NCBI GenBank assembly: GCA_018710905.1
Contig: DVIZ01000045.1
Location: 1 to 47,007, forward strand
Direction: 5' to 3'
Source of the DNA: Candidatus Scybalomonas excrementigallinarum
GTDB lineage: Bacteria; Bacillota; Clostridia; Lachnospirales; Lachnospiraceae
DNA length: 47,007 bases
Shown: piece after piece, positions 8,108-17,161 of the stretch
Position numbering within the stretch: position 1 is the first letter of the stretch
Layout of the letters: each line of letters begins with the position of its first letter
Translations under genes and position numbers: made by a program
Notes under the pieces: generated by a model
What the model saw: the letters and a program-made list of their open reading frames with translations, nothing else
Told to the model about the DNA's origin: nothing
The model's database searches: none

Positions 8108-9070
8108 ATGAAAATTGTTGTATTAGATGCCTGCATCAATGGCAGCCTAGAAATATTAAACTTTGAACCTCTCCGTCAATATGGAGAATTAACCATTTAT
8201 GAAATGACAAAAAATGAAGAGGTCGAGCAACGGATTCAAGACGCAGATTGTATCTTTACTTGCCGTGCGCTTATTTCAAGAACGATTATGGAACACTGTC
8301 CCAATTTAAAATATATCGGTGTTCTTGCAACGGGTTATAATGTAGTCGATGTCATTGCCGCAAAAGAACACAATATTTTAGTTTCTAATGTTCCGTCTTA
8401 TAGTACAGACTCCGTAGCGGAGTTTACCCTTGCTATGATGTTAGAAATCTGCCATCATATCGGTGCACACTCGGATTCTGTTAAAAATGGCGAATGGACA
8501 AGAGAGAAAGGTCTTTGCTATTGGAACTATCCACTCTTTGATTTAAAAAATAAAACGTTAGGTCTCATTGGATTTGGAGCAATCGCTCAAAAAGTGGCGA
8601 AATTAGCCACTGCCTTTGGCATGAATATTCTTGTCTATAACCGAACAATTTATCATGAATTGGAACAGGATACGTTGCACTTTGCCGACTTAGAAACCGT
8701 TTTAAAAAGTTCGGATTTTGTTAGTCTTCATTGTCCTCTCACACCTGAAACAAAAGAGATCATCAATGAAGATACCCTTTCTTTGATGAAAGATGGGGCT
8801 TACTTAATCAATACTGCTAGAGGAGGTCTTATTGTGGAGTCCCATGTTCAGTCCGCTTTAATTCATGGAAAACTTGGCTGTTATGCAACGGATACCATTA
8901 CATTAGAGCCAATCTCTTCTGATAATCCATTACGAAAAGCTCCAAATGTTCTTATAACCCCTCATATCGCTTGGGCATCCAAAGAAACGCTAGAGCATTT
9001 TATGGAACTGGTCCTTCATAACTTTACTTCCTATATGGAGGGAAATCCAATTAATATTGTGAATTTATAA
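8108..9070 (+). CDS. D-2-hydroxyacid dehydrogenase (glycerate dehydrogenase/hydroxypyruvate reductase-like)
   Basis: A 320-residue NAD-dependent D-isomer-specific 2-hydroxyacid dehydrogenase, reducing a 2-keto acid to the D-hydroxy acid. The start is taken at ATG 8108 because GAAAAGGAG lies seven bases upstream; an upstream TTG at 8090 would place that site inside the coding region. Landmarks are GVLATGYNVVD in the substrate domain, the nucleotide-binding LIGFGAIAQ (from about 153), and the catalytic triad Arg238 (TARGG), Glu267 and His286 (TPHIAW). The sequence is nearest to the hydroxypyruvate/glycerate branch, but substrate cannot be fixed. The linked glyA suggests, weakly, a serine-glycerate connection. 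Confidence 0.88.
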   Translation: MKIVVLDACINGSLEILNFEPLRQYGELTIYEMTKNEEVEQRIQDADCIFTCRALISRTIMEHCPNLKYIGVLATGYNVVDVIAAKEHNILVSNVPSYSTDSVAEFTLAMMLEICHHIGAHSDSVKNGEWTREKGLCYWNYPLFDLKNKTLGLIGFGAIAQKVAKLATAFGMNILVYNRTIYHELEQDTLHFADLETVLKSSDFVSLHCPLTPETKEIINEDTLSLMKDGAYLINTARGGLIVESHVQSALIHGKLGCYATDTITLEPISSDNPLRKAPNVLITPHIAWASKETLEHFMELVLHNFTSYMEGNPINIVNL

Positions 9071-9082
9071 ATCATAAACCTA

Positions 9083-9156
9083 AGAACAAAGTGTGTGCCT
9101 AACACTCCTCGCGACTTTCGATAACTTCTAGCAACGTACACTTTGCCTATCACACA
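9083..9156. repeat. Terminator-adjacent repeat, copy A
   Basis: Contains GAACAAAGTGTGTGCCTAAC and, 30 bases on, ATAACTTCTAGCAACG, and ends against a terminator T-run. The ends CAAAGTGT and ACACTTTG are inverted relative to each other. It resembles the segments at 14660, 25448, 26793, 33136 and 38090. Confidence 0.6.
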
Positions 9157-9201
9157 AAAAACTCTATGAAGAGGAATTTCTTCCTTTTCATAGAGTTTTT
9201 A
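9156..9201. terminator. Bidirectional terminator between convergent genes
   Basis: Arms AAAACTCTATGAA and TTCATAGAGTTTT flank a short loop with A-run before and T-run after, so it can end both the dehydrogenase transcript (plus) and the phospho-sugar mutase transcript (minus). Confidence 0.9.
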
Positions 9202-9221
9202 CAGTTATCATACTTTTATCA

Positions 9222-10955
9222 TTATAACATTTTATTGATCATGGCAAGAACTTCTTCTCCTAATGCATCGGATTTTTCTTTTGCATCCGTTAAAGAACTT
9301 CCTTTCACACCATAATAGAATTTTACTTTTGGTTCTGTACCAGATGGACGCACACATAACCATGCATCATCGCTTAAGTCATAGTAAAGAACATTTGACG
9401 TTGGAAGTCCTGTTGGTGTCACTTCCCCTGTTTTCATATTTTTAATCGTATCCGCTTGATAATCTCTTGCAGATACTACTTCATATCCACTAAACTGTGT
9501 TGGTGTATTTGTACGAAGTGTTTCAAGAATTTCTTTAATCTTAGCAATTCCTTCAATACCTGCCAATGTGATGGCTTTTACAGAATCATAGTAATAGCCA
9601 TAGGTTTCATACATTTCAACCATCGCATCCCAAAGAGTTTTTCCTTGTGCTTTGTAATAACAAGCCGCTTCACAAAGAGCTACTGTCGCAGAAATGGCAT
9701 CTTTATCTCTTGCATAAGTTCCAATGAGACAACCGTAGCTTTCTTCCATTCCAAAGAGGTACGTTCCTTTTCCTGTTTGCTCCATTTTTAAGATCTGCTG
9801 TCCTATGTATTTAAAACCGGTTAACACTTCAATTAAATCTACTTCATATCCTTTTGCCACGGCATCAATTAAATTGGTAGATACGATTGATTTTACAACA
9901 GCACCATCGGCTGGAATCTGTCCATTGGCTTTCTTTTGACTTAAGACATAGTCGCAAAGAAGAGCTCCTGACATATTTCCTGTTAAAGGAATGTAATCCC
10001 CTGATTTGGAATCTTTTACATATACACCGAGACGATCGGCATCCGGATCCGTTGCGAGCACTAAATCCGCATCAATTTTCTTCGCTAATTCAAGTCCTAA
10101 AGAAAAGGCCTCTTCTGCCTCTGGATTTGGATAACTTACTGTTGGGAATTCTCCATCTGGCCACTCTTGTTCTGGAACAACATAGACATGCTTAAATCCT
10201 AACTCATGTAATGCACGTCTTGCTGGAATGTTTCCTGTTCCATGAAGTGGTGTATAGACAATTTTAATCTGATCTTGCATTTTATCAATGCAATCTTGAT
10301 TCACAACTTGTGCTTTTACATGACCAATAAATTTATCATCAATTTCTTTTCCAATTACTTCATAAAGTCCTTTTTCAATTGCCTCTTCTTTCTTCATTGT
10401 TTTTACAGTAGAAAGATCGGTAATTGCTAATACTTCCTTTGTAACTCCTTTATCATGTGGCGGTGTAAATTGTGCACCATCTTCCCAATATACTTTATAA
10501 CCATTATAATCTGGTGGATTATGGCTAGCAGTAATATTAATACCTGCAATACAACCAAGTTCTCTTACGGCAAAGGAAAGCTCTGGTGTTGGACGAAGGG
10601 ATTCAAAAATATATGCTTTAATCCCATTTGCTGCTAAAGTCAGTGCTGCCTCTTGTGCAAATTCTGGTGACATACGTCTAGAATCAAACGCAATGGCAAC
10701 TCCTTTTTCTTTTCCATTTTGTGCAATAATATAATTTGCAAGACCTTGGGTGGCACGTCTTACAACATAAATATTCATGCGATTAATACCAGCTCCAATA
10801 ATCCCCCGAAGTCCAGCTGTACCAAACTCCAAATCTGTATAAAACCGCTCTTTAATCTCTTTCTCATCATCCGCAATACTACGAAGTTCTTTTTTTGTTT
10901 CCTCATCAAAATACGGATTTGAGAGCCATTCATTATAAATGTCCATATAGCCCAT
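9222..10955 (-). CDS. pgcA: Phospho-sugar mutase (phosphoglucomutase/phosphomannomutase)
   Basis: A 577-residue alpha-D-phosphohexomutase that interconverts hexose 1- and 6-phosphates, linking glycolysis to nucleotide-sugar and cell-envelope synthesis. Landmarks are FGTAGLRG near residue 44, the phosphoserine loop TASHNPPDYNGYK with Ser144, the Mg2+ loop DPDADR (Asp303/305/307), the sugar-binding GMEESYG, and the C-terminal phosphate site RPSGTEPK. The start is ATG 10955, directly preceded by AAGGAGG at seven-base spacing; an in-frame GTG at 10979 would include that site. The longer form (about 575 rather than 450 residues) is the PgcA type of Firmicutes. It ends at a bidirectional terminator shared with the neighbour. 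Confidence 0.93.
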   Translation of the reverse strand: MGYMDIYNEWLSNPYFDEETKKELRSIADDEKEIKERFYTDLEFGTAGLRGIIGAGINRMNIYVVRRATQGLANYIIAQNGKEKGVAIAFDSRRMSPEFAQEAALTLAANGIKAYIFESLRPTPELSFAVRELGCIAGINITASHNPPDYNGYKVYWEDGAQFTPPHDKGVTKEVLAITDLSTVKTMKKEEAIEKGLYEVIGKEIDDKFIGHVKAQVVNQDCIDKMQDQIKIVYTPLHGTGNIPARRALHELGFKHVYVVPEQEWPDGEFPTVSYPNPEAEEAFSLGLELAKKIDADLVLATDPDADRLGVYVKDSKSGDYIPLTGNMSGALLCDYVLSQKKANGQIPADGAVVKSIVSTNLIDAVAKGYEVDLIEVLTGFKYIGQQILKMEQTGKGTYLFGMEESYGCLIGTYARDKDAISATVALCEAACYYKAQGKTLWDAMVEMYETYGYYYDSVKAITLAGIEGIAKIKEILETLRTNTPTQFSGYEVVSARDYQADTIKNMKTGEVTPTGLPTSNVLYYDLSDDAWLCVRPSGTEPKVKFYYGVKGSSLTDAKEKSDALGEEVLAMINKML

Positions 10956-11032
10956 TTTTTTATCCTCCTTCTGTAACACGTTTTACTTACGCCTTCCTTT
11001 TTATTATATCTTATTCTACTTAAAAAATATAG

Positions 11033-12031
11033 CTAAAAAATAAAGTTTCCAACGGAAAATTCCTTTTGATACCAATGTAGGAAAAGCTCTTTTTTCTTAT
11101 TTTGTTCGATGGTATCTTGTAGCTTTTCCATATCCTTTGGAGAAATAAAAGCCTTTCTTCTTCCGTTGTAGTGATTGGCTATTTTAAAATATTTATCTGG
11201 GTATAAAAGCAATAGATATAAAATCTCATAATCTTCTTTTTCTAATGGTTTTTCTTGACTATATCCAGATAAAATCTTCTTTGCAATTTCCTTGTCATAT
11301 TGGGTCTTTTCCAGTGCTTTTCTTAAAAACTGATGCAGATCTAAAAACTGGTTTTGATAACAAAAATGTTCCAAGTTAATGGTAGCGATCCCGTGTTCGG
11401 TCTTTATCACATTATGTTGATTATATTCTCCATGACAAATACCAAGGCATTGCTTCTCTTTTTCTTCTCCTAGCTGCTCACAAATGCTCATAGCCTCTTT
11501 CGCCTGTTCAAAAAACATCTCATAACTTTTAATGTAAAGATGTTCAAAATCACCTTTTTTAATGGCTTTTGTCATATAGTTATTTGCTCGTCTTATTTCA
11601 TTTGTCCGTTTATTTAAAAGCATAGGTAGCGTTTGGTACTGACTTTTTGCTCTTTGACTAATTTCCACTTGGCTTGCTATTTTATGAAATTTGGCCAAAT
11701 TTTTTGCAGCCATTTTACCATCATATCCATTTCGAATATCGCACTCTTTTCCTTCATAAAACTCTTTCATCGTATAAACGGTATGATAGCGATCTTCCGC
11801 AAAAAAAGTTCCCTGCTTATTTTGTATATGTTGATCGATGAGAGAAAATCCTCTCTCTCTTAAATTTTTTTTCAACTCATATTCATCATTTAGCTTGCCA
11901 GCACTAGAATGAAATTCTTTTAAAATCATCGTACCTCTGTCTGTGATACAAACAAATCCTCCTCGACTTCGATACATATTTCTTACTTCTATATCAAATT
12001 GTTCTAAAACAGATGCTAATTTTTCGTCCAC
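11033..12031 (-). CDS. CotS/YutH-like spore coat protein with degenerate kinase fold
   Basis: A 332-residue protein with an aminoglycoside-phosphotransferase/choline-kinase-like fold, as in the CotS spore-coat family of Bacilli and Clostridia. The catalytic loop reads CHGEYNQHN (His200-Asn207), where active kinases have HGD, and the metal-binding region reads INLEHF (Asn219), where IDF/IDW is expected. Two acidic catalytic positions are therefore altered, and it may be a pseudokinase with a structural role. Four conserved-looking lysine-rich helices follow. No signal peptide is seen. It lies between the phospho-sugar mutase and cca genes with short gaps. A sporulation role is inferred from family resemblance only. 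Confidence 0.7.
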   Translation of the reverse strand: MDEKLASVLEQFDIEVRNMYRSRGGFVCITDRGTMILKEFHSSAGKLNDEYELKKNLRERGFSLIDQHIQNKQGTFFAEDRYHTVYTMKEFYEGKECDIRNGYDGKMAAKNLAKFHKIASQVEISQRAKSQYQTLPMLLNKRTNEIRRANNYMTKAIKKGDFEHLYIKSYEMFFEQAKEAMSICEQLGEEKEKQCLGICHGEYNQHNVIKTEHGIATINLEHFCYQNQFLDLHQFLRKALEKTQYDKEIAKKILSGYSQEKPLEKEDYEILYLLLLYPDKYFKIANHYNGRRKAFISPKDMEKLQDTIEQNKKKELFLHWYQKEFSVGNFIF

Positions 12032-12156
12032 AATACCCCTCCTTACGAATTCTTCTTACAATCGCTCTTTTTGTACATCTTCTCGTTTCTCTCTATCGTA
12101 TGAGGAAATTGGGACTTCTATGACTTTTTTATTCTACAACTTTTTTCTTTTCTATC

Positions 12157-13500
12157 TTATTGCTTTCTATATTGTTCTTTTACGATTTGCAGTAATTGTT
12201 CTTTTTCATTTCGTGTTGGGTCATCGAGTACGATTTCTAATAATTCCTTTAACACAGTTCCCATAAAAGCACCAGATTCGATTCCAACGGACATAAGATC
12301 CCTTCCATTTACCGCTAGTTCTTTCATTGTGACGCATTGTTTCTTCTCTATGACTTCCTCATAAGCCTTTTCTACACTATCTAATACGAGCATTTTTCTT
12401 TCACGTCGATACTCACTTTGTGCCAATGCATCGGCTCTTTGCACTTTTAATAAAGCAGGAAATAGCTCAACTCCTATTTTATTCATCATTTTTCGCACTT
12501 CTTTATCACTAACCGGATAGTGGAAACGATAATCATGATATTGTATTAATTTGCACGCTGTATCAATGGTATGATTATCTAACTTCATTCTTTTTAAAAT
12601 CGCTTTGGCTACAAGAACGCCCTCTTTATCATGTCCATGGAAATGATCGATTCCTTTTTCATCTGTTTCTTTTTTTAACGGCTTTGCCACATCATGCAAT
12701 AACATCGTCCATCTTAAAATCGGATCTGCTTCAATATATTTTACCGCTTTTAAAGAATGAACGCCTACATTATAACAATGATGAGGATTGTTTTGTTCCG
12801 TTTCGACCATACGATCAAACTCTGGTAAAACAACACTTGTAATTCCTAACTCTTTTGCATCCAATAATTTTTCTGGATGATTGGAAGTCAATAACTTCGT
12901 CAATTCCACTTGAATTCTTTCTGCACTGATATCTTTTAAATGAGGATAACGAGTTCGAATGGCATTTTTTGTTCCTTCCTCAATGGTAAAATTTAATTGC
13001 GCGGAAAAACGAACCGCCCTTAAAATACGAAGAGCATCTTCATCAAATCTCTCTTCTGGAACGCCCACACAACGGATCACACCTTTTTCTAGGTCTTCTT
13101 CCCCTGAAAACAGATCTTGAAGTCCCTCTTTCTCATTGTATGCCATAGCGTTAATTGTAAAATCTCTTCGCTTTAAATCCTCTTCTAAACTTTTTGTGAA
13201 AATGACCTCTTTTGGTCTTCTATGATCTTCATATTCTCCATCCAATCGATACGTGGTCACTTCATAGGCCTCTTTTCCCATTAAAACAGTGACGGTTCCA
13301 TGCTGAATCCCTGTATCCACAGTTCTTTGAAACAGTTCTTTTATTTCTATTGGAGAAGCGGAAGTTGTAATATCCCAATCCATCGGTTTTTTATTTAAAA
13401 TGGAATCTCTAACACAACCTCCTACAACATAAGCCTCATATCCATGAGACATTAAAATATCAATAATCTTTTCTGCATTTTCTGGTATTTGAATTTGCAT
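12157..13500 (-). CDS. cca: CCA tRNA nucleotidyltransferase (CCA-adding enzyme)
   Basis: A 447-residue class II nucleotidyltransferase that builds or repairs the 3'-CCA end of tRNAs. The start is ATG 13500, preceded by AAAGGATT; the longer in-frame reading adds an unlikely N-terminus. Motifs in order: VVGGCVRD (27-32), the catalytic DWDITT with Asp41 and Asp43, RRDFTINAMAY, and the nucleotide-selecting EDALRILRAVRFS region. An HD-type domain follows (LLHDVAKP, HFHGHDKEG), as in HD-containing CCA enzymes with added phosphohydrolase activity. The first 185 or so transcribed bases are untranslated if the upstream promoter candidate is right. Confidence 0.95.
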   Translation of the reverse strand: MQIQIPENAEKIIDILMSHGYEAYVVGGCVRDSILNKKPMDWDITTSASPIEIKELFQRTVDTGIQHGTVTVLMGKEAYEVTTYRLDGEYEDHRRPKEVIFTKSLEEDLKRRDFTINAMAYNEKEGLQDLFSGEEDLEKGVIRCVGVPEERFDEDALRILRAVRFSAQLNFTIEEGTKNAIRTRYPHLKDISAERIQVELTKLLTSNHPEKLLDAKELGITSVVLPEFDRMVETEQNNPHHCYNVGVHSLKAVKYIEADPILRWTMLLHDVAKPLKKETDEKGIDHFHGHDKEGVLVAKAILKRMKLDNHTIDTACKLIQYHDYRFHYPVSDKEVRKMMNKIGVELFPALLKVQRADALAQSEYRRERKMLVLDSVEKAYEEVIEKKQCVTMKELAVNGRDLMSVGIESGAFMGTVLKELLEIVLDDPTRNEKEQLLQIVKEQYRKQ

Positions 13501-13691
13501 CTTATAATCCTTTCCTCTTATACTAAAAACCATATATGGTCCTCTAAGATAAGATCATTCTCTCTTTTCTCGTTTCTATTCTATCCAACGATGAGAAACA
13601 CTCTATCCTCATTTCGCACGCTGGCGGATCATATCCACACTATGTCACTCTCATCTCACTTCTTTTATGGGAGAAATTTCTTATCTTTTTT

Positions 13692-13721
13692 ATTATAGCA
13701 TAGAAAGAATCTTTGCAACAA
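13692..13721 (-). promoter_or_regulatory. Candidate promoter for cca
   Basis: TTGTTG (13721-13716) and a perfect TATAAT (13697-13692) are 18 bases apart on the minus strand. The implied leader before cca is about 185 bases and contains a small ATGAG/CTCAT hairpin. No known riboswitch is recognised in it. Confidence 0.55.
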
Positions 13722-13734
13722 ATTCTATTTCCTT

Positions 13735-14628
13735 TTACTTGTCCTTAAACTTTTGTTCCAGTTCTAACAGCCTTTTTTTAATTTCCAATCCTCCACCATA
13801 ACCAACTAAATCACCATTACTTCCAATGACACGGTGACATGGAACAATAATAGAAATAGGATTTTTATTATTGGCCATTCCAACAGCTCGACAGGCTTTT
13901 TCTGACCCAATTTGCGCTGCAATCTGCTTATAACTTCTCGTTTCCCCATAAGGAATGGTGCATAATGCCTTCCAATCTTTTCTCTGAAACTCGGTTCCTT
14001 TTGGCTCAAGAGGAAGATGAAATTCTTTTCTCTTACCGCTAAAATATTGCTGTAACTGGTTATGAGCCTCTTTTATTAAATCCGTTTCTCTTTCTACTTT
14101 ATTGTTTCTATCTTTCTCTTCTACTGAAAATGTCAGCCCGCTAATTCCTGTTTCTGTAGCGGAAATTACAACGGTACCAATCTCTGTCAAATAGGAATAA
14201 TAATATTCTTCTCCTGTAAACTCTTCAATATTAATCACATTAATTCCATTTTCTTTTAATAGCCTTGCTGTGATTCCGTCTCCTTTGATTTTTGTGTTGG
14301 TAAACGTCCCATCATAAATAAGCCCGCAACCACAACTTGGAGAACGGGTTTGTAAAATAGCCGCATCCACGTTATATTCTTTACAAAGAGCCAGCGAAAT
14401 TTCTGCTCCTTTTTTATATTCTTTTGTAAAGTCTTCCCCTTCTTTACTAAGCACTCGTTCTCCTACGATCTCACATGGTACACGGGGCACTTTTAACCCT
14501 CCCATCACTTCTGGACAAAGAACGATATAATCCTTTCCTTTTAAAAAGGACACTAATTTTTCACTATAATTATTTCCACCATTATATTTACAGTTTACTC
14601 CTAATAAACAGTTGCTCACTGCTAACAT
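13735..14628 (-). CDS. Fusion of DUF523 (TudS-like desulfidase) and O6-alkylguanine-DNA alkyltransferase
   Basis: A 297-residue two-part protein. Residues 1-137 match DUF523: SNCLLGVNCKYNGG with Cys7 and Cys13, LCPEVMGGLKVPR with Cys38, and RSPSCGCG with Cys99. Characterised members (TudS) hold a [4Fe-4S] cluster and remove sulfur from thiouracil. Residues from about 145 to 297 form a complete Ogt/MGMT: a short N-terminal domain, then TIPYGETRSYKQIA, the DNA-binding ACRAVGMANNKNP helix, and the active-site PCHRVIG with Cys264. The Ogt part transfers alkyl groups from O6-guanine to Cys264. The reading frame is continuous and both domains look complete, so the fusion is real at sequence level. 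A shared role in clearing abnormal bases is my inference. The N-terminal ATG starts directly at the DUF523 motif. Confidence 0.88.
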   Translation of the reverse strand: MLAVSNCLLGVNCKYNGGNNYSEKLVSFLKGKDYIVLCPEVMGGLKVPRVPCEIVGERVLSKEGEDFTKEYKKGAEISLALCKEYNVDAAILQTRSPSCGCGLIYDGTFTNTKIKGDGITARLLKENGINVINIEEFTGEEYYYSYLTEIGTVVISATETGISGLTFSVEEKDRNNKVERETDLIKEAHNQLQQYFSGKRKEFHLPLEPKGTEFQRKDWKALCTIPYGETRSYKQIAAQIGSEKACRAVGMANNKNPISIIVPCHRVIGSNGDLVGYGGGLEIKKRLLELEQKFKDK

Positions 14629-14659
14629 GAAATCACCTACTTTTTATTTTTATTATAAC

Positions 14660-14703
14660 AAAACAAAGTGTGATTTACGAGGAGTTTCCGATAGCAGCAT
14701 AAA
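14660..14703. repeat. Terminator-adjacent repeat, copy B (short)
   Basis: ACAAAGTGTGATTTACGAGG followed by CCGATAGCAGCATAAAAA. It lies directly against the T-run of the PTS terminator, as in the other copies, and is shorter than copies A and C. Confidence 0.5.
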
Positions 14704-14751
14704 AACGCTCATCCTTAACAGCGTAACGTTGTTAAGAACGAGCGTTTTTTC
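14700..14751 (-). terminator. Terminator after ptsG
   Basis: Arms AACGCTCGTTCTTAACA and TGTTAAGGATGAGCGTT (minus strand) with T-rich flanks; it starts five bases after the ptsG stop codon. Confidence 0.9.
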
Positions 14752-14756
14752 GATTA

Positions 14757-16907
14757 CTATTTTACAACAAGGATTTCTTCTCCTGCTGTTACTGTTCCAG
14801 TTTTTTCTTTAAATTCATTATAGTTATCTGTATTGCTTACAATAATTGGTGTGATAGTACGATATCCTTCGGAACGGATTCCTTCTAAATCTACGGTTCC
14901 AATCACATCGCCTTTCTTTATCTGATCGCCATTTTTGACTTTAATATCATAATATTTACCATTTAATTGAACGGTATCAATTCCGATATGAATTAATAAT
15001 TCAAGCCCTGTATTAGAAACAAGTCCAATGGCATGTTTTGTATCAAATACTGCTGCAATCGTTCCATCAAAAGGTGCCATAATTGTACCTTCTTCTGGCT
15101 CTACCGCAATACCATTTCCTAACATTTTTTCGGAGAATACACCATCTCCTACTTCTGAAAGTTCCATAGCTTTTCCTGTAAATGGGGAACAGATAACTGT
15201 TTCTTTCTTATCTTCTGCATTCTTCTCATCTTTCTTATGATTAGCAGTAACTTCTTCTTTTTTCTCTTCCACAGCTGGTGTTGTAACTTCTACAGGCACA
15301 TCAGATGCATGTTCTAAATAGTCTTCAAGATTTGATTTAATAACTGTTACTTTTGGTCCATAAATAACTTGAACACCATTTCCTTTTACAACAACACCGG
15401 AAGCTCCAGAAGATTTTAATACATCTTGTTTTACCTTAGCGTTATCTTTTACTGTTACACGAAGTCTTGTTGCGCAGCAATCTAAGTCACTGATGTTTGA
15501 TTTTCCACCAAGTCCGTCTGTAATGATTGCAGAAATCATATCATCTTCAGAAAGTGCTTCTCCTGCATTTCCACCTTTTCCATTTTTTGCGTCTAAATCG
15601 GAACGTTTATAAAGTTTTACTTCTCCGTCCCCATCTTCACGTCCTGGAGTTTTTAAGTCTAATTTTTTAATTAAGAAACTAAATAACAAGTAGTATACGA
15701 TAAAGTAAACAATACCTACCACTACAATATAAATCCAGTTTGTTTTTGCATTCCCTTGCATAATACCGAAGAGTGTCATATCAATAAGACCACCTGAGAA
15801 TGTCATACCGACACCAACACCCAAGATATGCATTAACATATAAGCAAGACCTGCGAAAATACAATGAATCACATATAAAATAGGTGCTACAAAAAGGAAT
15901 GTGAATTCCAGTGGTTCTGTAATACCTGTAATCATAGAAGTTAAGGCAGCGGACAATAAAAGTCCTCCTACGAGTTTCTTTTTCTCTGTTTTTGCACAAT
16001 GATACATCGCAAGTGCTGCTCCTGGAAGTCCAAAAATCATAAGAGGGAACTTACCAGACATAAAACGAGTTGCGGATACTGCAAAATGTTTTGTTGTAGG
16101 ATCTGCAAGCTGTGCAAAGAAAATATTTTGAGCTCCTTCTACCATTTTTCCTGCTACTTCCATTGTACCTCCAACAGAAGTTTGCCAGAATGGTAAGTAG
16201 AATACATGATGAAGTCCAAATGGAATTAAAGCACGTTCCATAAGACCATAGAACCATGTTCCTGCATATCCTGAATTCATAACAAAAGCGCCTAAGTGAT
16301 TAATTCCAATCTGTACGGTTGGCCAAACATAGAACATTAAAATACCAACAATTAAATAAACAACGGCAGAAATAATTGGTACAAAACGTGTTCCTCCAAA
16401 GAAAGAAAGTACCTGTGGCAATTCGATCTTATAGAAACGATTATGAAGTGCAGCCACTCCAAGTCCTACAATAATACCACCAAAAACACCCATCTGTAAG
16501 GAAGTAATTCCTACAACAGAGGTAGTAGAACCGGAAAGCATATTTTCTACACCACCATTTGCATTAATTAAAGCTCCAATGGAAGCGTGCATAATAAAGA
16601 AGGCTACCACACTAGAAAGTGCTGCTACTTCTTTCTCTTTCTTTGCCATACCGATGGCAACACCCATGGCAAATATAATTGGCAAGTTATCAAATACAAT
16701 ACTTCCTGCTGCATTTAAGACAGAAAGAATCGTATAAATAAAAGTTCCTTCTCCCATGATACCAACAAGCCCATAAGTTTCAAGCATTGTCTGGTTTGTA
16801 AAGGAACCACCAATACCGAGGAAAAGCCCCGCTACTGGAAGAATCGAAATTGGAAGCATAAAGGATCTTCCAACACGTTGTAAAACACCAAAGATTTTGT
16901 CTTTCAT
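14757..16907 (-). CDS. ptsG: Glucose-family PTS permease EIICBA
   Basis: A 716-residue fused PTS enzyme II of the glucose/N-acetylglucosamine family that imports and phosphorylates sugar. EIIC is at about 1-395, a multi-spanning membrane domain beginning RVGRSFMLPISILPVAGLFL and containing GITEPLEFTFLF. EIIB is at about 450-530 with CATRLR and phospho-Cys478. A low-complexity linker follows, then a C-terminal EIIA (about 575-716) with the phospho-His640 in LIHIGIDTVQLNG. Glucose is the likeliest substrate because the gene is paired with a PRD antiterminator and a GlcT-like RAT upstream, but GlcNAc cannot be excluded. The 250-base leader contains RAT and terminator, so expression depends on antitermination. 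Confidence 0.92.
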   Translation of the reverse strand: MKDKIFGVLQRVGRSFMLPISILPVAGLFLGIGGSFTNQTMLETYGLVGIMGEGTFIYTILSVLNAAGSIVFDNLPIIFAMGVAIGMAKKEKEVAALSSVVAFFIMHASIGALINANGGVENMLSGSTTSVVGITSLQMGVFGGIIVGLGVAALHNRFYKIELPQVLSFFGGTRFVPIISAVVYLIVGILMFYVWPTVQIGINHLGAFVMNSGYAGTWFYGLMERALIPFGLHHVFYLPFWQTSVGGTMEVAGKMVEGAQNIFFAQLADPTTKHFAVSATRFMSGKFPLMIFGLPGAALAMYHCAKTEKKKLVGGLLLSAALTSMITGITEPLEFTFLFVAPILYVIHCIFAGLAYMLMHILGVGVGMTFSGGLIDMTLFGIMQGNAKTNWIYIVVVGIVYFIVYYLLFSFLIKKLDLKTPGREDGDGEVKLYKRSDLDAKNGKGGNAGEALSEDDMISAIITDGLGGKSNISDLDCCATRLRVTVKDNAKVKQDVLKSSGASGVVVKGNGVQVIYGPKVTVIKSNLEDYLEHASDVPVEVTTPAVEEKKEEVTANHKKDEKNAEDKKETVICSPFTGKAMELSEVGDGVFSEKMLGNGIAVEPEEGTIMAPFDGTIAAVFDTKHAIGLVSNTGLELLIHIGIDTVQLNGKYYDIKVKNGDQIKKGDVIGTVDLEGIRSEGYRTITPIIVSNTDNYNEFKEKTGTVTAGEEILVVK

Positions 16908-16954
16908 ACATTTTTCCTCCTTGTTTTTTAATGAATAACCTTTGTATATTGGTA

Positions 16955-17098
16955 TAAAAAAACTGAGCCTCCTCTATTTTCCTATGTACCCATTATAAAA
17001 ATAGTATTTTAGCCCTTTATCATGAATCCTATTGTTGGATTTTTATAAAGTATTCCCATTTTATATCTGTTTCATACGAAAATAAAGAGAGCTCAGTC
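16955..17098 (-). terminator. Conditional terminator in the ptsG leader
   Basis: A far-separated inverted repeat: ACTGAGCTCTCTTTATTTTC at 17097-17078 pairs with GAAAATAGAGGAGGCTCAGT ending near 16961, followed by seven T. The first arm overlaps the 3' end of the RAT, the arrangement needed for antiterminator-controlled readthrough into ptsG. Confidence 0.8.
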
Positions 17099-17122
17099 CT
17101 GCCTGCTTTACCAGTCACACGC
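17093..17122 (-). promoter_or_regulatory. RAT antiterminator RNA site upstream of ptsG
   Basis: Minus strand GTGTGACTGGTAAAGCAGGC followed by AGGACTGAG, matching the ribonucleic antiterminator layout (lower stem, ACTG...CAGGC upper hairpin). It should be bound by the PRD antiterminator encoded just upstream. The GTGAC version is shared with that gene's own leader but differs from the GTTAC of the bgl leaders. Confidence 0.85.
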
Positions 17123-17161
17123 TGATTTTCTCCAACCATATGTGTCCGTTATTTTATTGTT

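Noticed and set aside
13534-13690. Long leader of cca considered as a riboswitch
   Set aside because: Only small AT-rich hairpins are visible and no T-box, SAM, glycine or other known conserved box could be found.
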